In this document: positions 37,801 to 46,521 of the stretch, piece by piece
Position numbering within the stretch: the stretch's first letter is position 1
How the letters are laid out: each line of letters opens with the position of its first letter
Origin: Komarekiella atlantica HA4396-MV6
GTDB taxonomy: Bacteria > Cyanobacteriota > Cyanobacteriia > Cyanobacteriales > Nostocaceae
Assembly: GCA_019359395.1 (NCBI GenBank)
Contig: JAHHHK010000009.1
Coordinates: 183,033 to 247,032 of the forward strand
Reading direction: 5' to 3'
Length of the DNA stretch: 64,000 bases
Translations under genes and position numbers: made by a program
The notes under the pieces: model-generated
Seen by the model: the letters and a program-made list of their open reading frames with translations, nothing else
What the model was told of the DNA's origin: nothing
Databases searched by the model: none

Positions 37801-38953
37801 TTCTCTTCCTACAGATGAAGTTATTCGATCACATATTACTAAATCTGTCATTGCTCCTCGTAATTTCACAGAGTTATCATTAGTAAAACTTTGGGAAAAG
37901 CTTCTGAATACTAGCTCTATTGGGGTGACAGATAACTTCTTTAACTTGGGTGGCCACTCATTTTTAGCTGTACGTTTAATGGCTCAAATCCAAGATAGAT
38001 TTGGGCATAATCTTACCCTATCTACTCTTTTTGAAAATCCCACAATTGAGAAACTAGCTGTAATTGTCAGTCAGCCATTCCGCGAGAGTTCTAATTCTCA
38101 TCTAGTAGCAATTAACTCTTCTGGTGACAAAATACCTTTCTTTTGTATACATGGCGCTGGTGGAGGTATTAATCACTATATTAATTTATCCAGAAGACTT
38201 GGTGAAGATTATCCATTTTATGCTTTGGAACATACCCCTAATCAAGAAGAACCTGAAATCATCTCAGTAGAAGATACAGCAAAAAACTATCTTGAAGAAA
38301 TTCGTAAAGTACAGCCAAATGGCCCTTATTTTTTAGGTGGTCATTGTTACGGTGGTATACTTGCTTTTGAAATGGCGCAGCAATTACAAAGACAAGGTGA
38401 AACAGTAGATTTGTTAGTTGTTATTGATGCCATCCTTTCAGAAACACGCATTGAATCTACAAAAGATGATGATGCAAAGTTTTTACTCCGCATGGCTGAA
38501 TCAATAAAAACCGATAATAATATAGATTTTTCAATTTCTTTTGAGGAACTTCGAGATTTATCACTTAATCAGCAACTTGATTTAATTAATCAAAAAGTAA
38601 ACTTTATCTTTAGTGATACAGAAATTAAAGAATTTATCAGTTATTACAAACTTTTCAAGGCTCATGTCCAAGCCATGCGAGATTATGTACCGCTAGTTTA
38701 TCCTCAGTCTATAACTCTATTTCGAGCAAAAGAAGAGATTATTCATGACTTTGAAAGTTTAGAATTTCATACTAATGACTCCTTACTAGGTTGGGGTAAA
38801 TGTTCTAATCAACTTATTAAAGTCATGGAAGTTCCTGGTGATCATTTCTCAATTTTCATTGAACCTCATATTCAGGAATTAGCCAAACATTTGAGAAGTT
38901 GTATTGATCATGCTGTGTGCAATGTAATAAATAATGGGAGCAAAAAAGGCTAA
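34841..38953 (+). CDS. Terminal NRPS: C - A (beta-alanine-type) - T - TE
   Basis: The 1370-residue protein ends the assembly line. The C domain is active-looking (FSQQRLWF, HHIITDGWS near residue 170). In the A domain the usual Asp at pocket position 235 is Val691 and the Asp has moved to the next position (Asp692). The code reads V-D-W-I-I-S-L-A-N-(K), very close to the VDWVISLADK code linked to beta-alanine. The T domain has NLGGHSF. The C-terminal thioesterase has GGHCYGG with Cys1169 in place of the usual Ser nucleophile, an Asp in VVIDAI and His in PGDHFSIF. It should load beta-alanine, condense it with the PKS4 beta-keto chain and release the product by hydrolysis or cyclisation. A PanP-like gene in the cluster would supply beta-alanine. 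Confidence 0.95.
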   Translation: MDKQHSNLSPAKKALLEKWKGGKFQADTISKRQTSKNIPLSFSQQRLWFIDQLYHGSSFYNIPIAFDIKGQLSITALQQSLNEILKRHEIWRTNFRLVNGEPIQEITPQLTWDLPIINLEHLSGKDWEGEVKKLVAEEATKPFNLAKGLLVRATLLRLSAEEYILLLTMHHIITDGWSCGVFLRELSTLYAAFSTNQLSGLPELPIQYADFTIWQRDRIQGKFLATNLNYWKQQLSGELSILQLPTDRPRPTVTTFAGAKQYFTLSTALTDALKQLSQREDATLFMSLLAAFNILLYRYTDQEDILIGSPIANRNRAELEGMLGLFVNTLVLRNNLSGNPSFRELLHRVREVTLNAYAHQDLPFEILVEELKPERDLSRNPLYEVMFVLQNTPTSLQEVSGLTLRALEFDSGTAQLDIFLSMSESQEGLTGCLEYNTDIFDSITITQLINIFQTLLANIVANPEQRICELSLLTTSEQEQLLFKFNQTHVDYQDMPLHQLFEQQVELTPDSLALISQSEKVTYRQLNHQVNQLARYLQKQGVTKETLVALCLERSVDMVVGILAILKAGGAYIPLDPSYPVERLNFMLSDSQTSVLISQQVILEKLSLSSAKTVCLDIHKDEIAQESSENPINISSSDNLAYIIYTSGSTGTPKGVLGTHRGTVNGLHWLWKTYPFTPGEVCCQKTAISFVDSVWEIFAPLLQGIPTVIISNATILDPQLFIEALADHKVTRIILVPSLLRLLLDNYHHLTKKLLQLKLWITSGEALSVKLAKTFQELIPFAKLINLYGSSEVSANVTYYDTSLLPNQVNSVPIGRPINNTQVYVLNRNLQPTPVGIIGELYIGGDGLARGYLHRFELTQERFINNPFIPQTKLYKTGDLVRYLKDGNLEYLGRRDEQVKIRGFRVELNEIATVITQHPDVQESVVIVSNEEQEKQSLIAYVVADKQYIAAHLLPYLQQKLPNYMLPSAFMVLDALPLTPNGKVDKRSLPTDEVIRSHITKSVIAPRNFTELSLVKLWEKLLNTSSIGVTDNFFNLGGHSFLAVRLMAQIQDRFGHNLTLSTLFENPTIEKLAVIVSQPFRESSNSHLVAINSSGDKIPFFCIHGAGGGINHYINLSRRLGEDYPFYALEHTPNQEEPEIISVEDTAKNYLEEIRKVQPNGPYFLGGHCYGGILAFEMAQQLQRQGETVDLLVVIDAILSETRIESTKDDDAKFLLRMAESIKTDNNIDFSISFEELRDLSLNQQLDLINQKVNFIFSDTEIKEFISYYKLFKAHVQAMRDYVPLVYPQSITLFRAKEEIIHDFESLEFHTNDSLLGWGKCSNQLIKVMEVPGDHFSIFIEPHIQELAKHLRSCIDHAVCNVINNGSKKG

Positions 38954-40332
38954 TGAAACTACCCCCAGGGCCAAAAACACCCTTATGGTTGCTAGGCCTG
39001 CAATTCGAGGTTAATCCTTTTGCCTATTTGGATGCTATTTCCAAACGTTATGGTGATATTGTGACTGTAATGTCTGGTTCTGCACCAATTATTTACATTA
39101 GCAATCCTTCAGGGATAAAAGAGATTTTCACAAATACCAAGGAAATTTCTGCTACAGGTGCATTGAACCAAGATTTTGCATTTATAACCGGAAATCAAGG
39201 AGTTTTGCAACTTGATGGTTTAATTCATAAAAATCGGCGTAAGCTCCTAATGCAGGCTTTTCATGGAGCGCGGATGCAAGCCTGTGGACGAGGTATCTGC
39301 GAACTCACAGAAAAGATGATGAGTAAACAGATAGTTGGAAAACCTTTTGTTGCATACCCGACTATTGAAGATATTACCTTTCAAGTGGGTATAGAGCGGG
39401 TAATCGGTTTACACCAAGGAGAGCGCTATGACAAAATCAAGCATTTATTTGCGTCTTTACTTAAACTCGATAGACAATCTCTTATAGTTAAGATTCTTAG
39501 TAATATTTTTGGAGAAAAAGATTTAGGTCGATGGAGTCCACAAGGATACCTCCTTCACTTACGGCGAGAACTTTTTCAATTACTATCAACTGAGGTGGAA
39601 GAACGTCGTCAACAAGCAGATTTTTCACGCACAGATATACTTGGTGATCTGATATTGGCTCGTGATGAAACAGGTGAACCATTAAGCAATGAAGAGGTGC
39701 GTGACCTTTTATTATCACCTATATTTGCAGCTGGTGATGCTTCGGGAACTGCGATTAGTTGGTCTTTATACTGGATTCACTGTTTAAGAGGTATTCGAGA
39801 AAAACTACTAAAAGAACTTGATAGTCTTGGTCAAAACCCAGACCCCATGAGCATTGTTGCACTTCCCTATCTGAGCGCTGTATGTAATGAAGTTTTGCGA
39901 ATTTATCCAACCCAGTTGTTTACATTTCCCAGGTTGGTAGAATCGAGCGTTGAAATCATGGGGTACGAACTGCATCCCGGAACAATACTTATTGGCAATA
40001 TTTATTCGACGCATCAGCGTGATGATTTATATCCAAATCCAAAACAATTTCAGCCAGAGCGCTTTTTAGAAAAGCAATTTTCTCCCTATGAATTCTTGCC
40101 ATTTGGTGGCGGTTCTCGTGTATGCATTGGCGCAAATTTTGCCCTATTTGAAATAAAACTTATATTAGCAACAATTCTTTCACACTATCAATTAGAGTTA
40201 GTTAGCAAGCGTCCAGAACGTCCCAAATTTGCAGGTTTGATTTGTTCTCCTGCAAGTGGTGTGAAAATGGTCGTGCGCGATCGCCGTCAAGATCAAGGAC
40301 AGTCGCAATCATTTGTTGCTGGTTTAGTTTAG
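38953..40332 (+). CDS. Cytochrome P450 (CYP110-like), first of tandem pair
   Basis: The 459-residue P450 starts within the stop of the terminal NRPS (TAATG overlap), so it is translationally coupled to it. It has the proline-rich N-terminus LPPGPKTP, an I-helix AAGDASGTA, the ExxR motif in EVLRIYP and the heme loop FGGGSRVCIG with the Cys ligand. It resembles cyanobacterial CYP110 enzymes. It has no transmembrane anchor. It is presumably a late hydroxylase, epoxidase or coupling enzyme; the substrate is unknown. Confidence 0.93.
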   Translation: MKLPPGPKTPLWLLGLQFEVNPFAYLDAISKRYGDIVTVMSGSAPIIYISNPSGIKEIFTNTKEISATGALNQDFAFITGNQGVLQLDGLIHKNRRKLLMQAFHGARMQACGRGICELTEKMMSKQIVGKPFVAYPTIEDITFQVGIERVIGLHQGERYDKIKHLFASLLKLDRQSLIVKILSNIFGEKDLGRWSPQGYLLHLRRELFQLLSTEVEERRQQADFSRTDILGDLILARDETGEPLSNEEVRDLLLSPIFAAGDASGTAISWSLYWIHCLRGIREKLLKELDSLGQNPDPMSIVALPYLSAVCNEVLRIYPTQLFTFPRLVESSVEIMGYELHPGTILIGNIYSTHQRDDLYPNPKQFQPERFLEKQFSPYEFLPFGGGSRVCIGANFALFEIKLILATILSHYQLELVSKRPERPKFAGLICSPASGVKMVVRDRRQDQGQSQSFVAGLV

Positions 40333-40436
40333 CTAGTAAATTGATTTTTCACTCTGTTTCTTATATTTCTGAAACTTGTGATTTATGAATTTTTTTCTAG
40401 CTAAATATCTATAAATTATGGGAGTAAATCAGATTT

Positions 40437-41789
40437 ATGACACTACCACCAGAACTGAAAACACCCTTGTGGCTGCTAGGTCAGCAGCTAGCAGCTAATC
40501 CGCTTAGCTGTTTGGATAATATTTATAAACGATATGGCGATATCATCACCATAATGTCTGATTCTACACCAATAGTTTATGTCAGCAATCCCTTAGGCAT
40601 AAAGCAGTATTTAACCAATACCAAAGAAATTACAATTTTTGGCCATCCTTCAGGAGATCCCACGATTACAGTCGGACATATTGGAGAACAAGGAATTCTT
40701 CATACGAATGGTTTAGTTCACAAACATCGTCGTCCTCTCTTAATGAAAACTTACCACGGAGAGCGAATGAAGGCCAGTGGGAAACGTATTTGTGAAGTTA
40801 CAGAAAAAATTATTAGTCAACAGGCGATTGGAAAAACTTTCATTGCCCATGAAATGTTATCACAAATCACCTTGCAAGTAGCTATAGAGGTTGTGATTGG
40901 GTTGCAAAAAGGAGAGCGCTATGAAAAAATCAAGCATTTATATAAGTCTTGCATTAAACATGAAAAATCTCCCTTGTTTGATATAACAACAAAATTTCCT
41001 TTTACACAACTGGATTTAGGTGGGCTAAGTCCGTGGGGATATCATAAATACCTCCTGAAAGAAATTTTTCAATTTTTATATAATGAAGTCCAAGAACGAC
41101 GCAAGCAAGCAGATTCTTCACGCATTGATATGCTGTGTGATTTAATATTTGCTTGTGATGAAACAGGTAAACCATTAAGCGATGAAGAGGTGCGCGATTT
41201 ACTATTTTTTCCTATATTAGGAAGTAAGGATGGTGCAACACATTCGCTTACCTGGTTATTTTACTGGGTTCACAATTTAAGAGACGTTCGCGAGCGATTA
41301 CTTGAAGAACTAGATAGCCTTGGTGAAAACCCAGATCCAATGAGTATTGTTGCGTTGCCCTATCTTAGTGCTGTTTGTAATGAAGTTTTGCGAATTTACC
41401 CAAGTCCGATGTTTACAGTGGCGAGGGTAGTAGAATCTCCTGTAGAGATTATGGGCTATGAGTTAATTCCGGGTACACAACTATTTACCAATATTTACTC
41501 AACACATCAACGTGAAGATGTATACCCAGAACCAAAACAATTTAAGCCAGAGCGCTTTTTAGAAAAAAAATTCTCTGCCTATGAATTTATACCGTTTGGT
41601 GGCGGTGCTCGTAGTTGTATTGCAGGGTCTTTTTCTATATTTCAAATGAAGCTTGTGTTAGCAACAATTCTTTCAAACTATAAATTAGCGCTGGTTAATA
41701 AGAAACCAGAATTACAAGGATATTACGATGGGCAATGTTATGCAAAAAGTGGCGTGAAGATGGTTATGCATGGACGGCGTAAACATTGA
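40437..41789 (+). CDS. Cytochrome P450 (CYP110-like), second of tandem pair
   Basis: This 450-residue protein is a paralog of the preceding P450 (LPPELKTPLWLLG, shared stretch NPDPMSIVALPYLSAVCNE), so the pair arose by duplication. ExxR (EVLRIYP) and the heme Cys in FGGGARSCIAG are present; the Gly two after the Cys is Ala, which is tolerated in some P450s. The I-helix has an unusual LGSKDGATHS instead of the more typical AGDxSGT of its neighbour, so oxygen activation or substrate may differ. A purine-rich GGGAG lies 14 bp before the start. Confidence 0.92.
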   Translation: MTLPPELKTPLWLLGQQLAANPLSCLDNIYKRYGDIITIMSDSTPIVYVSNPLGIKQYLTNTKEITIFGHPSGDPTITVGHIGEQGILHTNGLVHKHRRPLLMKTYHGERMKASGKRICEVTEKIISQQAIGKTFIAHEMLSQITLQVAIEVVIGLQKGERYEKIKHLYKSCIKHEKSPLFDITTKFPFTQLDLGGLSPWGYHKYLLKEIFQFLYNEVQERRKQADSSRIDMLCDLIFACDETGKPLSDEEVRDLLFFPILGSKDGATHSLTWLFYWVHNLRDVRERLLEELDSLGENPDPMSIVALPYLSAVCNEVLRIYPSPMFTVARVVESPVEIMGYELIPGTQLFTNIYSTHQREDVYPEPKQFKPERFLEKKFSAYEFIPFGGGARSCIAGSFSIFQMKLVLATILSNYKLALVNKKPELQGYYDGQCYAKSGVKMVMHGRRKH

Positions 41790-41899
41790 AGATAGTCATA
41801 TCCATTTGTTTGTAGCTTGTTTTAGCCCTTAGATTTAGTTTTTCATTCAGTTGATACACATCATATTTCTAAATTTACTCTTTTCAGGCATAAAAATAC

Positions 41900-42787
41900 A
41901 TGAATAACAGTCAGAAAGGTACAATCGTCATCACAGGAACATCCACAGGTTTAGGTCGGGTTACTGCGCTTTTACTAGCCAAGCAAGGATATCGCGTTTT
42001 TGCTGGAGTCCGCACAGAGAAAGATGCACATTCACTAAAACAGGCTGCATCTGGTGATTTAACACCAATTATTATGGACATCACAAAAGCGGAAGAAATT
42101 AAATCTGCTACCGAACTTGTCTCACTAGCAGTTGGCGATGAAGGATTATTTGCCTTAATTAATAATGCAGTTGTAGCAGTAGATGGCCCACTTGAATGTA
42201 TTCCGATAGATGACATCCGATGGAACTTTGAAGTAAATGTTATCGGTCAAATTGCAGTTACCCAAGCATTTTTACCAATGATCCGACAAGCTAAAGGTCG
42301 GATTATTAATATTAGCGCGATTTGCGGCAGATTAGCTTTACCTTATAGAAGTCTTTTATCTGCTTCAAAATTTGCGATCGAGGCAATTACAGATTCTTTA
42401 CGAATGGAATTGTCTTCTAGTGGAATTGAGGTTATTTCTATCTTACCAGGAGGAATAGTAACCCCAGAACAAGCTGACAAAGTAGAAGTTAGTTATCAGG
42501 AAACATTAGCTAATATGTCACCCGAAACTAAAGCTATATATGGCAAGAATTACAAAATATATATGCAAGGAGCAGTAGAGGACAATCGTAGCACAGGCTT
42601 ACCACCTGAAAAAGTGGCAAATACGATTTTGGAGGCTCTGGGAGCTAGAAAACCTAAAAGACAATATTTTGTCACACAATCATCATGGGAACTTAGACTA
42701 TATGCCTTGTATAAAAGATTAGTACCGCATCAATATTTTTATGACAACTTGTATAAGGATATGCAAAAAGGAATGGGATTTGATTAA
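41900..42787 (+). CDS. SDR-family protein lacking the catalytic Tyr
   Basis: The 295-residue protein has an N-terminal TGTSTGLG nucleotide-binding motif and a typical classical SDR layout. Where YxxxK is expected it reads L153-S-A-S-K157, so the catalytic Tyr is Leu. The NNAG motif is NNAV. It may be an inactive or repurposed reductase, or use another residue. It follows the P450 pair on the same strand and is probably part of the cluster, perhaps acting on a ketone or alcohol introduced by the P450s. Function is not assignable from sequence alone. Confidence 0.85.
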   Translation: MNNSQKGTIVITGTSTGLGRVTALLLAKQGYRVFAGVRTEKDAHSLKQAASGDLTPIIMDITKAEEIKSATELVSLAVGDEGLFALINNAVVAVDGPLECIPIDDIRWNFEVNVIGQIAVTQAFLPMIRQAKGRIINISAICGRLALPYRSLLSASKFAIEAITDSLRMELSSSGIEVISILPGGIVTPEQADKVEVSYQETLANMSPETKAIYGKNYKIYMQGAVEDNRSTGLPPEKVANTILEALGARKPKRQYFVTQSSWELRLYALYKRLVPHQYFYDNLYKDMQKGMGFD

Positions 42788-42842
42788 TAATTTATCACTG
42801 TTTCATTGCTTTTGAAGAACAACTAGAGCAGAGATAGTAAAG

Positions 42843-43874
42843 ATGTCAATTCAACATACTCACCAATTTCTCAAAAGTGACTGTCGTTTTTGTTCTTTGG
42901 TTTCTAAAGCCAATGGAGAAGATCCAATTGGGACAGCAGGTACTTACGATTATTGGTTGATTATGGAAGTTTCACAACCTTGGCCGCAAGAAATATTTCA
43001 AGAAAATCCAACTATTAAATCATTGATGGGTTTATTTGAAGAGTTAATTTTTAAGCATGGGGTCAAGTTGAAACCGATGCTAATTGCTCCTGATGGCGAG
43101 TATTCTTATCCTGGCTTTACTCGTCTGTTCTATTACTATCGTCCTGCAAAGTTGTTTTCTCAGTTTGAGAAACAGGAATTTGTTGTTCCAGAAAGCGAAG
43201 CCGCTGCTTTGGTGACAGCAATATTCAAGCATTTAATGCACCAACCTAATGCTTTATCGGAATTTCAGCAATATCAACAACAAACCAGTCACATTCGTGA
43301 ACTTATGGTTTGCACTCATGCTCAAATTGACCTTGCTTGTGGCAGATTTGGAACTCCTATCTACCGACAATTACGTAAAGAATATGCTCCTGCTTCTAAT
43401 GGAAAATTAAGAGTTTGGCAAACAACTCATTTTGGTGGTCATCAGTTTGCTCCTACTTTAGTTGATTTACCCCAAGGGCATTTGTGGGGACACTTACAGC
43501 CAGATGTATTGGATTTATTGGTGCGGCGAAATGGTTCAGTTTTGGGCTTGCGTCAATACTATCGAGGATGGACTGGTTTAAGCGAATTTGAGCAAAATGC
43601 TGAACGCGAAATTTGGATGCAGTTTGGTTGGAGTTGGCTAGATTACTTGAAAGCAGGCAAAGTGCTGGCCATGGAAGAGGTTGCCCAAAAAGAGGATGCT
43701 GACTGGGCAGAAGTTCGTATTGATTTTGCAGTTCCAGATGGTAGTACATCAGGTGCTTATGAAGCCAGAGTAGAAGTCTGTGGTGAGGTCATGAGTGCAT
43801 TTAACTCAGCAAAAGAGATGGAGTTAGAAGCAGTGAGGCAGTATCACGTTAGCCGTTTGATTAAGGTTGAGTAA
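42843..43874 (+). CDS. Sucrase/ferredoxin-like family protein (thioredoxin-like [2Fe-2S])
   Basis: The 343-residue protein matches the Suc_Fer-like family: an N-terminal DCRFCSLV, Cys-containing VCTHAQIDLACGRFG, and the family hallmark HFGGHQFAPTL with LPQGHLWG. Members carry a thioredoxin-like ferredoxin fold; their biological role is poorly known. Placed after two P450s and an SDR, it could be the electron-transfer partner for the P450s, which is inference. The C-terminal part (about 250-343) has no motif I recognise. Confidence 0.85.
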   Translation: MSIQHTHQFLKSDCRFCSLVSKANGEDPIGTAGTYDYWLIMEVSQPWPQEIFQENPTIKSLMGLFEELIFKHGVKLKPMLIAPDGEYSYPGFTRLFYYYRPAKLFSQFEKQEFVVPESEAAALVTAIFKHLMHQPNALSEFQQYQQQTSHIRELMVCTHAQIDLACGRFGTPIYRQLRKEYAPASNGKLRVWQTTHFGGHQFAPTLVDLPQGHLWGHLQPDVLDLLVRRNGSVLGLRQYYRGWTGLSEFEQNAEREIWMQFGWSWLDYLKAGKVLAMEEVAQKEDADWAEVRIDFAVPDGSTSGAYEARVEVCGEVMSAFNSAKEMELEAVRQYHVSRLIKVE

Positions 43875-43899
43875 ACAGAAATGATCCGAAAATTAAAAA

Positions 43900-45273
43900 A
43901 TGACTTCACAAAAACAATCTCAAATTACCAATGAAATTCTTCAAGGTAATCTTTTTAAGCTGATGTTTAAGTTATCTATTCCCAGTACTTTAGGGATATT
44001 GATGCTTAGTTTAAACACTTTTATTGATGCTTTGTTTGCAGGAAGATTTATTGGTGAAACTGCTTTGGCTGGCATTTCACTTGCACTACCATTTACAAGT
44101 ATAATAAACGGATTTGCCCTGTTAGTTGGGGTAGGTTCTGCTTCTGTTATTAGTCGAGCTATTGGTTCTGGAGATATCAAAACTCAGTCCAAAATATTTA
44201 GCAACTTAATTGTGATGAGTGTTACTATATCATTTTTGATCACAATTATTGGTTACAGCTTTGGTGAAGAATTAATTGTATTTATTGGCGGAAGTGGTGA
44301 AGTTGCTTTAGAAGGTACAAAATATTTTAAGATTTATATACTAGGATCAGTATTTTTGATTCTAGCGGAAGCTTGTAATCAGGTCATAAAATCAGAAGGA
44401 AAGATTAGATTAAGCACAATATTTGACTGGCTTTTTGTTATTATTAATATTATATTAAATTATATATTTATCAGTGTATTTAAATTGAGGATTGAGGGAC
44501 TTGCTTTGGCAACAGTTCTGGCAATGGTTGTTTATAGTATTGCCAATTTAAGTTATTTTGTTTCTGGTAAAAGTTCTATTTCAGTTAATTTTAAAAAGTT
44601 AGCGATCGCCATCGAATTACTACGTGAAATAATATCAGTTGGAATATCAGAATTATTTTATCCAGTAACGATATTGATTCAAGATTTTGTAATTTTTAAT
44701 TCAATTTCTGATTACGGAACAAACAGTGATATCGCTTTCTTTGGAGCAACGGGAAAACTGACTTCAATTGTATTTATTCCCATCATTGGTTTTGCACAAG
44801 CATTACAACCTATAATTGGAATGAATTATGGCGCTAAAAATTATAGCAGGATCAAAAAAGCATATTTGACTTTTGCAGTCATTGGAACTATTTTATTAGT
44901 ATTAATTTGGTTGCCTTTACAATTATCACCAAAAACATTTTTAGGTTTAATTCTACCAAGTGTAAAATTTACACAAGATGATGTGTTAAATTTTAGAATT
45001 CTCAGTATATTAATGCCGATATGGCCTTTGGCATTCTTTAGCAACACTCTTTTTCTATCTATAGGCAAAGGTAAAACTGTGTTAATAGTAATTTTGCTAA
45101 AAAGTATAGTTTTAACTGTGCCAATGATACTATTCTTTTCAAGAATATCAGGTGTCAGAGGGATATATTATGGAATGTTTTTAGCTGATATTTTATTTAT
45201 GTTAATTATATTAGTACTAACAGTTTTGGAATTTAAGTATTTGACTTTGCTCAAAGTTGAAGAAAGTAAATAG
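43900..45273 (+). CDS. MATE-family multidrug/natural-product exporter
   Basis: The 457-residue integral membrane protein has about twelve hydrophobic helices in two similar halves and the MATE-type N-terminus (FKLMFKLSIPSTLGILMLSLNTFIDALFAGRFIGETALAGISL). Its Q/N-rich first residues are cytoplasmic. MATE proteins export cationic or amphiphilic compounds using a Na+ or H+ gradient. A Dab-containing product would be cationic, which fits. It starts 25 bp after the preceding gene and is likely in the same transcript; it is the obvious export candidate for the cluster. Confidence 0.93.
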   Translation: MTSQKQSQITNEILQGNLFKLMFKLSIPSTLGILMLSLNTFIDALFAGRFIGETALAGISLALPFTSIINGFALLVGVGSASVISRAIGSGDIKTQSKIFSNLIVMSVTISFLITIIGYSFGEELIVFIGGSGEVALEGTKYFKIYILGSVFLILAEACNQVIKSEGKIRLSTIFDWLFVIINIILNYIFISVFKLRIEGLALATVLAMVVYSIANLSYFVSGKSSISVNFKKLAIAIELLREIISVGISELFYPVTILIQDFVIFNSISDYGTNSDIAFFGATGKLTSIVFIPIIGFAQALQPIIGMNYGAKNYSRIKKAYLTFAVIGTILLVLIWLPLQLSPKTFLGLILPSVKFTQDDVLNFRILSILMPIWPLAFFSNTLFLSIGKGKTVLIVILLKSIVLTVPMILFFSRISGVRGIYYGMFLADILFMLIILVLTVLEFKYLTLLKVEESK

Positions 45274-45307
45274 AAGGCATATTTAATTAAATACCATGAG
45301 GTTAATT

Positions 45308-45535
45308 ATGTATCAAAACGACAAAGAAGATACAACAATTTACAAAGTTGTAGTTAATCACGAAGAACAGTATTCCATTTGGCCATCTGAGCGAGATAGC
45401 CCTCTTGGTTGGAAGGATGTTGGAAAAAATGGTTTAAAGCAAGAATGTCTAGATTACATCAAAGAAGTCTGGACTGATATGAGGCCTCTTAGTCTTAGAA
45501 AGCAGATGCAGGAAACATCTAAAGATGCACGTTGA
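45308..45535 (+). CDS. mbtH: MbtH-like protein
   Basis: The protein has the MbtH pattern: [12 protein letters not shown] near the middle, [19 protein letters not shown] at the C-terminus. I choose the ATG at 45308 (75 residues) because GAGG lies 6 bp before it; an ATG four codons upstream has no ribosome site. MbtH-like proteins bind the N-terminal part of A domains and are often needed for their folding or activity. It supports the reading of this locus as an expressed NRPS cluster. Confidence 0.95.
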   Translation: MYQNDKEDTTIYKVVVNHEEQYSIWPSERDSPLGWKDVGKNGLKQECLDYIKEVWTDMRPLSLRKQMQETSKDAR

Positions 45536-45651
45536 AATTGCTTATCTGGATGGGCTTTATATACCCACTCCACAAGATATCAGCATTTTTATGCTGCTGC
45601 AATTTCAAGTTTTTTTAGCTTAGTAACGCTTGTGAAAAATGGAGAATTTAT

Positions 45652-46521
45652 ATGGCAATGTCCTCAGTTTCTCAAACACGAATATGGTTTATCACTGGTA
45701 CCTCAAGTGGCTTAGGCCGAGCATTAGCAGAAACAGTGCTTGAGCGGGGTGAAACTGTGGTGCTAACTGCAAGGAATCCACAGCAAATAGAAGATTTAGC
45801 AGCAAGCTTTCCGAATCAGACATTAGCGCTGCAACTTGATGTCACCAAACCCGAAGAAGTAAGGGAAGCAGTCAAACAGGCAATTGCCAAGTTTGGACGT
45901 ATTGATGTACTTGTTAATAATGCTGGGTATAAGGTTGCAGGGGTAGTCGAAGAAGTTAGTGATGAGGAAGTTCGCTATCAATTTGAAATCAACTTTTTTG
46001 GTGTGTTAGAAACGCTTCGAGCAGTACTACCTCATATGCGAAAGCAACGCAGTGGGCATATCCTAAATATTTCATCGACAGCTTGCTTTATGGCAGAACC
46101 AACTGGTGGATTTTACGGTAGTAGTAAACTGGCACTAGAAGGAATTTCCGGTTCTTTAGCTTACGAAGTTGAACCGTTTGGGATAAAAGTCACAGCAGTT
46201 GAACCTGGCAGTTTTAAGACAGATTTTATTAAACGTTCTTTTGTTGCCAATGATAGTCAAATAGATGACTATAAAGAATTAGTTAATCAAAGTCGTCAAG
46301 ATATGTTGGATGATCATGGTAAACAACCAGGTGATCCCAAAAAAGCTGCTTTAGCAATGATTAAAGTAGTTGATAGTGATAACCCACCACAAAGATTAGC
46401 CTTGGGAGCAGATGCAGTAGAGATTATTGATAATGCACTGGAGTTTATAAAAGGAGATTTGGATGCTTGGAAAGAAGTATCTATAAATACTGCGTTTGAC
46501 GAGGTTCTAGTCGCCAAATAG
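45652..46521 (+). CDS. Classical SDR-family oxidoreductase
   Basis: The 289-residue protein has TGTSSGLG for the nucleotide, NNAGYKVAG, a catalytic Ser in NISST and YGSSK as YxxxK, so it should be catalytically competent. It resembles the widespread 'oxidoreductase, SDR family, DltE-like' proteins. GGAG precedes the ATG. It is the last + strand gene before a 1.2-kb low-coding region and may mark the 3' end of the cluster or be unrelated to it. Confidence 0.88.
   Translation: MAMSSVSQTRIWFITGTSSGLGRALAETVLERGETVVLTARNPQQIEDLAASFPNQTLALQLDVTKPEEVREAVKQAIAKFGRIDVLVNNAGYKVAGVVEEVSDEEVRYQFEINFFGVLETLRAVLPHMRKQRSGHILNISSTACFMAEPTGGFYGSSKLALEGISGSLAYEVEPFGIKVTAVEPGSFKTDFIKRSFVANDSQIDDYKELVNQSRQDMLDDHGKQPGDPKKAALAMIKVVDSDNPPQRLALGADAVEIIDNALEFIKGDLDAWKEVSINTAFDEVLVAK

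Noticed and set aside
1..46521. Identification with a known cyanobacterial compound (anachelin, puwainaphycin, laxaphycin, microcystin families)
   Set aside because: Building-block order and tailoring genes do not match any of these; no name is justified without a database comparison.
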